Shown: positions 7,217-11,628 of the stretch, piece by piece
Numbering within the stretch: the stretch's first letter is position 1
Layout of the letters: the number at the start of each line of letters is the position of its first letter
Assembly: GCA_002353485.1 (NCBI GenBank)
Contig: DEJS01000017.1
Coordinates: 112,763-124,390, forward strand
Length of the DNA stretch: 11,628 nucleotides
DNA from: Prevotella sp. UBA2742
GTDB taxonomy: Bacteria; Bacteroidota; Bacteroidia; Bacteroidales; Bacteroidaceae
Direction of reading: 5' to 3'
Position numbers and translations under genes: made by a program
The notes under the pieces: model-generated
Databases searched by the model: none
Seen by the model: the letters and a program-made list of their open reading frames with translations, nothing else
Told to the model about the DNA's origin: nothing

Positions 7217-8443
7217 TCAGTTTTTCCAATCTTTAACAATCAGCGTCGAGTTGGTGCCACCAAAGCCGAACGAGTTGCTCAGGAAGGTGTCGAAGTGCTC
7301 CTGACGGGTCTCAGGAATAACGTTGATGCACTGTGTCACCTCGTCTGGGTTCTCGAAGTTGATAGAACCGGCAATGAAGTCGTTCTTCATCATCAGTACC
7401 GAATAGATAATCTCTGAAGCACCTGCCATCCACATCTCATGTCCCGTCTGGCTCTTCGTTGAGGTCACAGGTACACGATAGTCACCAAACACGTTTGCGA
7501 TAGCCTCTGCCTCACGACTGTCACCAATAGGCGTAGAGGTGGCATGAGCGTTCACATAACCGATTTCGCGAGGTGAGATGCCTGCACTCTCCAGCGAGCG
7601 CAACAGTGAACGGGTGGGACCTTCCACATTGGGAGTGGAGATATGGTCACCATTGCCCGAGAATCCCCATCCGAGAATCTCAGCCAAGATGGGAGCACCA
7701 CGACGTACGGCATGGTCATAGCTCTCGATAATCAGTGTGGCAGCACCACCGCTGGGTACCAGTCCGTCACGGTCGCGATCGAAGGGGCGGCTGGCCTTTT
7801 CAGGGGTGTCAATACGTGTAGAGAAGGTCTGCAGGGCATCGAACGATGCAATGCCATACATATTGTTCTCCTCAGCACCACCACAGACGACGCAGTCTTG
7901 CAGTCCGTTCTTGACGAGCAGGAAACCCAGTCCCAGCGACTGAGAACCACTGGCACAGGCTGCAGATGCTGTCAGGTTGATACCTTTCAGGTGGAACAAG
8001 GTGGCCAGGTTCATCGTCACGGTCGAGTTCATCGACTGGAAGATGGCTCCAGAGCCACATGCTGCTGTCGAGCCTACCTGACGGAACTTGTCCATAGCAA
8101 CCATGGTTGCCTCAGCCACAGAGTCATTGCCATAGATGACACCGACCTCATGACTGTCAATATAGTCTTGCGTTAACTTAGCCTGTTCCAGAGCCTGCAC
8201 AGTTGCCAAATAGGCATACTGTGCCTCCTCAGGCATCATCTGGCGAACATTGCGACTCAACACTTTCTTCAAATCAGCTTTCGGTACATTGCCACAGATG
8301 GGCGAGCGGAAACCTGCGTCCTTACGCTCCTGACTAAAAATAATGCCACTACGTCCTTCAAACAAAGACTGGCGCACTTCGTCAAGGGTCGTACCGATAC
8401 ACGACCAAATGCCCATTCCCGTGATTACTACTCTTTTTCCCAT
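7217..8443 (-). CDS. FabF-like beta-ketoacyl-ACP synthase
   Basis: This 408-residue thiolase-fold condensing enzyme has the full Cys-His-His triad: Cys163 in AACASGSQS, His300 in NAHATSTPIGD and His335 in KSQTGHEMW. N-terminal KRVVITGMGIWS and C-terminal NSFGFGGTNSTLIV are hallmark KAS-II segments. It would condense malonyl-ACP with the growing acyl-ACP. The loop after the second His reads GHEMWMAGASE rather than the usual GHLLGAAGAVE, which points to a specialised cluster enzyme rather than housekeeping FabF. I start at ATG 8443 (MGKRVVITG). The frame extends to a TTG at 8461, but that adds only six residues and starts outside the conserved N-terminus. No chain-length-factor partner is visible next to it. 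It lies 42 nt after the GNAT gene and 42 nt before the ACP. Confidence 0.93.
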   Translation of the reverse strand: MGKRVVITGMGIWSCIGTTLDEVRQSLFEGRSGIIFSQERKDAGFRSPICGNVPKADLKKVLSRNVRQMMPEEAQYAYLATVQALEQAKLTQDYIDSHEVGVIYGNDSVAEATMVAMDKFRQVGSTAACGSGAIFQSMNSTVTMNLATLFHLKGINLTASAACASGSQSLGLGFLLVKNGLQDCVVCGGAEENNMYGIASFDALQTFSTRIDTPEKASRPFDRDRDGLVPSGGAATLIIESYDHAVRRGAPILAEILGWGFSGNGDHISTPNVEGPTRSLLRSLESAGISPREIGYVNAHATSTPIGDSREAEAIANVFGDYRVPVTSTKSQTGHEMWMAGASEIIYSVLMMKNDFIAGSINFENPDEVTQCINVIPETRQEHFDTFLSNSFGFGGTNSTLIVKDWKN

Positions 8444-8485
8444 ATTTTCTTTATTTATCAATAATTATATTAAATGTTCATTTCG

Positions 8486-9643
8486 CTACACATTGATCTC
8501 TTTGATATAGCAACGCCGTCGTTTTACAAACTCAGGGTTCAGAGGTTTCCATTGAGACAACTCACGCACGTTGTCCTCCAGTTGGGGTCCTGTTTCGGCC
8601 CAACGGAAGCCGTATTGATTATAGATGGGTATCAGATCATCGAAGAACAGGGCGTTCACACCCATGCCCTGATAGTCTGGCCGTACTGCAACGAGTAGCA
8701 TCTCGGCACTTTCCTCTCGCTTCCATTTCATGGCTTTGAGCAGAGGCCACCAGCCCATAGGCCACAAACGGCCTTTTGCCTTCTGCATAGCTTGCGACAG
8801 ACATCCCATCGTGACGGCTACACCCACTATTTCACCTTGGTCGTTCACCACTACCGGAATCAGTTTTTTGTCTATCAGCTTGAGATACTTGTCCAGGAAG
8901 TCATTCACTTGGCGCTCTGCCAGTTCCGAGAAGCCAAAGATGGGGCGATAGGCCGTGTTCAACAAGTCGAAGACCTTTTTCCCGTAACCACCCTTAGTGA
9001 GGTCACTGTTTGTCAACTTGATGACATGCAGTCCTAATTGTTCACGGGCATACTGCGCTGTTCTTGCATAGCGGGCAGGGACTTCCTGAGGCACCTGAAT
9101 GCGCACTTGCAGCCAGTCAACGGCTTTCGTGAATCCTAAAACCTCCATGTGGCGAGGATAGTAAGCCGGATTATAGATGGTGTTCATCGTTCCCGTCAGG
9201 TGGAAGTCTTCTACAAGCATACCCTCCTTGTCAAAGTCGGTGATCCCCATAGGGCCTTCAATGGCATCCATGCCATATGACTGCCCCCATTGAGCAACGG
9301 CATCGAGCAGGGCCTTGGACACTTCTTCATCGTCAATGAACTCAATCAGTGCAAACCGTACATAACGCGTCTGCCAGCACTCGTTGGCCTTGCGGTTGAT
9401 GATACCCACAATACGCCCCACAGGAGTTCTGGAGGACTCGCCCCCCCCTACTTTATATGCAACAAAAGGCTGGATGTGCGAGAACTCAAAGGCAGGATTC
9501 TTCTGAGGGTTGAACAGGTCGCAGATGCTACTCTCCAAGTCGGGCACATACTGCGGACAACCCTCATAGATATGGTAAGGCACACGAATAAAATCGTGCA
9601 ACTCACGTTTACATCCTATCTTTACTATGTCGATTCTACCCAT
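8486..9643 (-). CDS. GNAT-fold N-acyltransferase-like protein (YghO-like)
   Basis: This 385-residue protein resembles the long GNAT-like family common in Bacteroidetes and related to E. coli YghO, whose substrate is unknown. The C-terminal half holds the acyl-CoA-binding motif A: LLVAVRPDYQGMGVNALFFDDL (residues 316-337), with QGMGVN as the pyrophosphate loop, followed by YGFRWAETG. The N-terminal half contains RVPYHIYEGCPQYVPDL (20-36) and a conserved IEGPMGITDFDKEGMLVEDF stretch (128-147). It starts 3 nt after the AraC stop, so the two are surely co-transcribed, and it ends 42 nt before the ketosynthase. A G8 tract (C8 at 9441-9448 on plus) encodes Gly66-Gly68 in what looks like an inserted loop, KVGGGESSRTPVG. 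Any one-base slip would stop translation within about 35 codons. Function here is not known; acylation of an amine or sugar precursor is only a guess. Confidence 0.8.
   Translation of the reverse strand: MGRIDIVKIGCKRELHDFIRVPYHIYEGCPQYVPDLESSICDLFNPQKNPAFEFSHIQPFVAYKVGGGESSRTPVGRIVGIINRKANECWQTRYVRFALIEFIDDEEVSKALLDAVAQWGQSYGMDAIEGPMGITDFDKEGMLVEDFHLTGTMNTIYNPAYYPRHMEVLGFTKAVDWLQVRIQVPQEVPARYARTAQYAREQLGLHVIKLTNSDLTKGGYGKKVFDLLNTAYRPIFGFSELAERQVNDFLDKYLKLIDKKLIPVVVNDQGEIVGVAVTMGCLSQAMQKAKGRLWPMGWWPLLKAMKWKREESAEMLLVAVRPDYQGMGVNALFFDDLIPIYNQYGFRWAETGPQLEDNVRELSQWKPLNPEFVKRRRCYIKEINV
9441..9448. repeat. C8/G8 homopolymer inside the GNAT gene
   Basis: Eight consecutive C on the plus strand (G on the coding strand) encode Gly66-Gly68. 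It is the longest G/C run I see in the window. I read both shifted frames: loss or gain of one base leads to a TGA about 35 codons on, before the CoA-binding region. Candidate slipped-strand site, or a place to suspect a sequencing error. Confidence 0.85.
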
Positions 9644-9646
9644 ACC

Positions 9647-10531
9647 TTAGAGTTGACTTCTATATTTGTTACGATACTCCATCGGGGTCTGGGCAGCCTG
9701 TTCCCTGAAGTACTGGCCGAAGAACGACGAGTTGGGAAAACCCAGACGAATGGAAATCTCCTTGACGGACAAGTTTGTGTTACGAAGCAAAGCATAGCAG
9801 TCTTCCATCACGCTGTCCGTTATCCAGCGCATAGGCGACTTTCCACTGACGTTGCGGCATATCGTAGACAGATATTTCGATGTGATGCAGAGCTGTTCTG
9901 CATAGTAACTCACCTGACGACGCTTCTGCTGCTCATGCTGCAACAAGTCGAGGAACGAACTGAAAATCCGTTTTTCCCGATCAGTCGACAATGCATTGCC
10001 GTTGAGGGAAGTCTTGCTCTGTTGTAGCAGTTCCTCGCAGATGATCAGCAAGTAGATGCGCAGGAATGCCAGCACAAACTCGCGGAACAATGCCAGATTC
10101 TCCCCTTTGAAAACACTGTGAGCATGGCTCTGCATCGTACTGGACCACCGACGAATGTCTATGACGTACGTCTCATGCAGATACATTGCCCGATTCCAGA
10201 TATCTATCTGCGTTCCCAATACCGACTTCAGCACGCTATCGCTGACCAATAGGACTCCTGCATCCACATCAGTGCTCACCATCATGGGGTGCATCAACTT
10301 CTGAGCTGGAACCAAAAGCATTTGTCCTGCCATCACCTTCACCTGCTGGTTACCGCCAAGTTCGAGTAACACCCGACCACGGCGACAATGAACGATGGCA
10401 TTATAATCCATCTTCATTGGAGAAAGGGTCGACAATGACTCAACTTCGTTCAGGTTGTCGAGAAAAATCACCTCGTCCTCGATGTTGAGTGTCGGCTCCT
10501 GGCCTGCCAGCAGCGCGTTTGTTTCAGCCAT
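9647..10531 (-). CDS. AraC-family transcriptional regulator
   Basis: This 294-residue protein has a C-terminal double helix-turn-helix DNA-binding domain. HTH1 is at about 207-228 (SYYAEQLCITSKYLSTICRN). HTH2 is at about 255-277, inside the AraC signature SVKEISIRLGFPNSSFFGQY followed by FREQAAQTPMEYR. Residues about 40-100 look like a cupin-type effector domain (VHCRRGRVLLELGGN, MAGQMLLVPAQK), and 145-170 form a helical linker. The N-terminal domain is of the small-effector type; the ligand cannot be read from sequence. It is the first gene after a 158-nt gap and lies 3 nt before the GNAT gene, so it heads the cluster. It probably controls its own promoter and the downstream pathway genes; this is inference from position. 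Confidence 0.9.
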   Translation of the reverse strand: MAETNALLAGQEPTLNIEDEVIFLDNLNEVESLSTLSPMKMDYNAIVHCRRGRVLLELGGNQQVKVMAGQMLLVPAQKLMHPMMVSTDVDAGVLLVSDSVLKSVLGTQIDIWNRAMYLHETYVIDIRRWSSTMQSHAHSVFKGENLALFREFVLAFLRIYLLIICEELLQQSKTSLNGNALSTDREKRIFSSFLDLLQHEQQKRRQVSYYAEQLCITSKYLSTICRNVSGKSPMRWITDSVMEDCYALLRNTNLSVKEISIRLGFPNSSFFGQYFREQAAQTPMEYRNKYRSQL

Positions 10532-10559
10532 ACTTTTCGTTTACATTAAATATCGGCTG

Positions 10560-10594
10560 CAAAATTAAACATTTTTTATGATAAAAAGATGTTG
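10560..10594 (-). promoter_or_regulatory. Candidate Bacteroidetes promoter upstream of the AraC gene
   Basis: On the minus strand TAATTTTG (10567-10560) matches the Bacteroidetes -7 consensus TAnnTTTG. It would place transcription initiation about 20-25 nt before the AraC ATG at 10531. The expected TTTG -33 element, 19-21 bp further upstream, is only poorly matched (an A/T-rich stretch at 10583-10594). This could mean a weak or activator-dependent promoter. Confidence 0.4.
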
Positions 10595-10634
10595 TATTTT
10601 TCGCCAAAAGTGTTCTATATCGCATACGCACCTA

Positions 10635-10663
10635 CTAAAAGGGCTATTACCATGTAAAATAGC
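10635..10663 (-). terminator. Weak terminator-like hairpin after lpxA
   Basis: On the minus strand GCTATT (10663-10658), a 9-nt loop and AATAGC (10648-10643) form a 6-bp stem, followed by CCCTTTTAG. The stem is short and the T-run only four bases, so termination would be partial. It lies 27 nt beyond the lpxA stop and before the AraC promoter candidate. The remainder of the 10532-10689 gap shows no gene. Confidence 0.3.
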
Positions 10664-10689
10664 AGCCGTACTAACAAGAACCTTAGAGC

Positions 10690-11463
10690 TTACTTGTTGA
10701 TAATACCAATCTGTGTAGCGCGGAGGAACTCAATGATATGACGGATGAAAGGACCATCAGGAACCTGTTCCTCAATCTGGTTGACAGCATCAAAGAGAGC
10801 CGTCTTACCATGGAACACCAGTCGATAGGCATTGGCGATATGCTTCAAGGTCTTCTCGTCGACACCGTGCTGACGGGCCACCTGCATGTTGACACCACCA
10901 TATCCGCAATCGCGGGTGCAGATGATGTAGGGAGGCACATCCTTGGAGAAAGAGGTGCCTGCCTGTATCATAGAGCCCTGACCTACGCGAGTCTTGGCAT
11001 TCTCGATGACTGAAGACGAGAAGATGACGCCATCCTCAATCTCACAGTCACCGGCAATCTTGGTACCATAGCCGAAGACACAGCGATTGCCCACCTTGGT
11101 ATCGTGCGAGATGTGGGCACCCTCCATGAGCACGTTGTCATTGCCTATAACGGTCTGACCTCCAGCATGGGTAGCACGGTTGACCACGACATTCTCACGG
11201 AAGATGTTGTTGTTGCCAATGACGCACTCAGTCTTCTCGCCACGAAACTCGAAATCCTGTGGCAGGGCAGCAATGACCGTTCCCTGGTGCACCTTGTTGC
11301 CGTTGCCCATACGGGTACCGTTGCAGATACTGACAAAGGGGAATATGATACAGTTGTCACCAATCACCACATCGTCCTCGATATAGGCGAAGGGGAATAT
11401 CTTACAGTTGTTGCCGATTTTTGCCTTGGGGCTTATTTCGGCTTTTGGGCTTATTTCTGACAT
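10690..11463 (-). CDS. lpxA: Acyl-ACP--UDP-N-acetylglucosamine O-acyltransferase (LpxA)
   Basis: This 257-residue cytoplasmic enzyme would catalyse the first step of lipid A synthesis: transfer of a 3-hydroxyacyl chain from ACP to UDP-GlcNAc. The left-handed beta-helix is visible as hexapeptide repeats from residue 4 to about 175. PQDFEFRGEKTE (68-79) and NNNIFRENVVVNR (84-96) match LpxA. The catalytic base is His120 in EGAHISHD (equivalent to E. coli His125). The C-terminal helical domain (TLKHIANAYRLVFHGKT and onward) also matches, as does overall length. Two secondary histidines of the E. coli enzyme are not conserved: AGD139 replaces AGH144, and the VHQF segment is absent. The beta-helix starts with a duplicated EISPKA hexapeptide. 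An AAGGAT stretch ends about 9 nt before the ATG and may serve as ribosome binding site. It follows the efflux gene by 43 nt. Confidence 0.9.
   Translation of the reverse strand: MSEISPKAEISPKAKIGNNCKIFPFAYIEDDVVIGDNCIIFPFVSICNGTRMGNGNKVHQGTVIAALPQDFEFRGEKTECVIGNNNIFRENVVVNRATHAGGQTVIGNDNVLMEGAHISHDTKVGNRCVFGYGTKIAGDCEIEDGVIFSSSVIENAKTRVGQGSMIQAGTSFSKDVPPYIICTRDCGYGGVNMQVARQHGVDEKTLKHIANAYRLVFHGKTALFDAVNQIEEQVPDGPFIRHIIEFLRATQIGIINK
11422..11457 (-). repeat. lpxA: 18-bp tandem duplication encoding two EISPKA hexapeptides in lpxA
   Basis: The units at 11457-11440 and 11439-11422 are 15/18 identical. All three differences are synonymous third-position changes (CCA/CCC, AAA/AAG, GCC/GCA), so both encode EISPKA. 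Each unit equals one hexapeptide step of the beta-helix. Confidence 0.85.
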
Positions 11464-11483
11464 ATTAACTTATCCTTTTTAGA

Positions 11484-11499
11484 CATAATAACATAATAA
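11484..11499. repeat. 8-bp tandem repeat in the efflux gene-lpxA spacer
   Basis: CATAATAA occurs twice head to tail at 11484-11491 and 11492-11499 in the 43-nt gap between the efflux protein stop and the lpxA start. No promoter element matching TAnnTTTG is evident there, so lpxA may be read through from upstream. Confidence 0.6.
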
Positions 11500-11506
11500 G
11501 TGGGCA

Positions 11507-11628
11507 CTACTTTCCTCCACCACCGAGGGCGGTATAGAGGGTGATAACGTTGACCATCTTGGAGTAGTCATCATTCACTTTCGCGAGCTGGGCCGAGAGC
11601 AGCTGAGTCTGAGCCGTGAGCACCTCCA
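11507..11628 (-). CDS. RND efflux outer-membrane protein, OprM/TolC (NodT) type (N-terminus beyond window)
   Basis: Only the last 39 codons and stop are present; the gene enters from the right edge. The readable C-terminus includes VLTAQTQLLSAQLAKVNDDY, continues with a short KMV stretch, and ends VITLYTALGGGGK before TAG (11509-11507). This is the typical end of OprM/NodT-type outer-membrane efflux channels (helix with VLTAQ..LL.AQ, then LY.ALGGGW). Such trimeric channels work with RND pumps and periplasmic adaptors. The usual terminal Trp is replaced by GK here. The partner pump genes, if any, would be further right. The family call rests on a short segment but the motif is distinctive. Confidence 0.75.
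   Translation of the reverse strand, partial: EVLTAQTQLLSAQLAKVNDDYSKMVNVITLYTALGGGGK

Noticed and set aside
8444..8461. TTG start of the ketosynthase six codons upstream
   Set aside because: The ATG at 8443 gives the canonical MGKRVVITG beginning, and the extra residues (MINKEN) are spacer-like.
9290..10027. Plus-strand open frame of 245 codons across the AraC-GNAT junction
   Set aside because: It spans two well-supported minus-strand genes and shows no motif or ribosome binding site.
10605..10608. CAAA (TTTG on minus) as the -33 element for the AraC promoter
   Set aside because: It lies about 37 bp from the -7 box, far more than the 19-21 bp expected.

Overview
The window looks like a chromosomal segment from a Bacteroidales bacterium, most likely Prevotella or a close relative. 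The evidence is a DUF5686/CarboxypepD_reg-like outer-membrane protein gene, very AT-rich intergenic spacers between GC-moderate genes, mostly weak Shine-Dalgarno sites, and a candidate TAnnTTTG -7 box. All ten complete or partial genes I trust lie on the minus strand, so transcription runs from high to low coordinates. I see no tRNA, rRNA, CRISPR array or insertion sequence.

Right edge (about 10690-11628): the last 39 codons of an OprM/TolC-type efflux outer-membrane protein, then lpxA for lipid A biosynthesis. A 158-nt non-coding gap (10532-10689) follows, holding a weak hairpin and a candidate promoter. It separates these genes from the cluster.

Central cluster (about 1-10531), in transcription order: AraC-family regulator; GNAT/YghO-like acyltransferase (3 nt away); FabF-like ketosynthase; discrete acyl carrier protein; hotdog-fold dehydratase; MMPL/RND lipid exporter; CrtI-like FAD oxidoreductase; FabG-like ketoreductase; LolA-like periplasmic carrier; and a DUF5686 outer-membrane protein cut by the left edge. 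Three junctions are ATGA overlaps (ACP/dehydratase, dehydratase/exporter, LolA/DUF5686) and the other gaps in the run are 3-46 nt, so it probably forms one operon.

KS + ACP + DH + KR make up a type II fatty-acid or polyketide elongation cycle. An MMPL exporter plus a LolA-like carrier suggests the product is a lipid moved to the outer membrane. This is the signature of aryl-polyene/flexirubin-type pigment-lipid clusters. The chain-length-factor partner, aromatic ammonia lyase, acyl/aryl ligase and glycosyl/acyltransferases usual in such clusters are not in the window. Either the cluster continues beyond the left edge or this is a minimal variant. The most unusual sequence details are a G8 tract in the GNAT gene, altered active-site positions in the KR, DH and KS, and a single in-frame stop separating the exporter from the TTG/GTG-started oxidoreductase.
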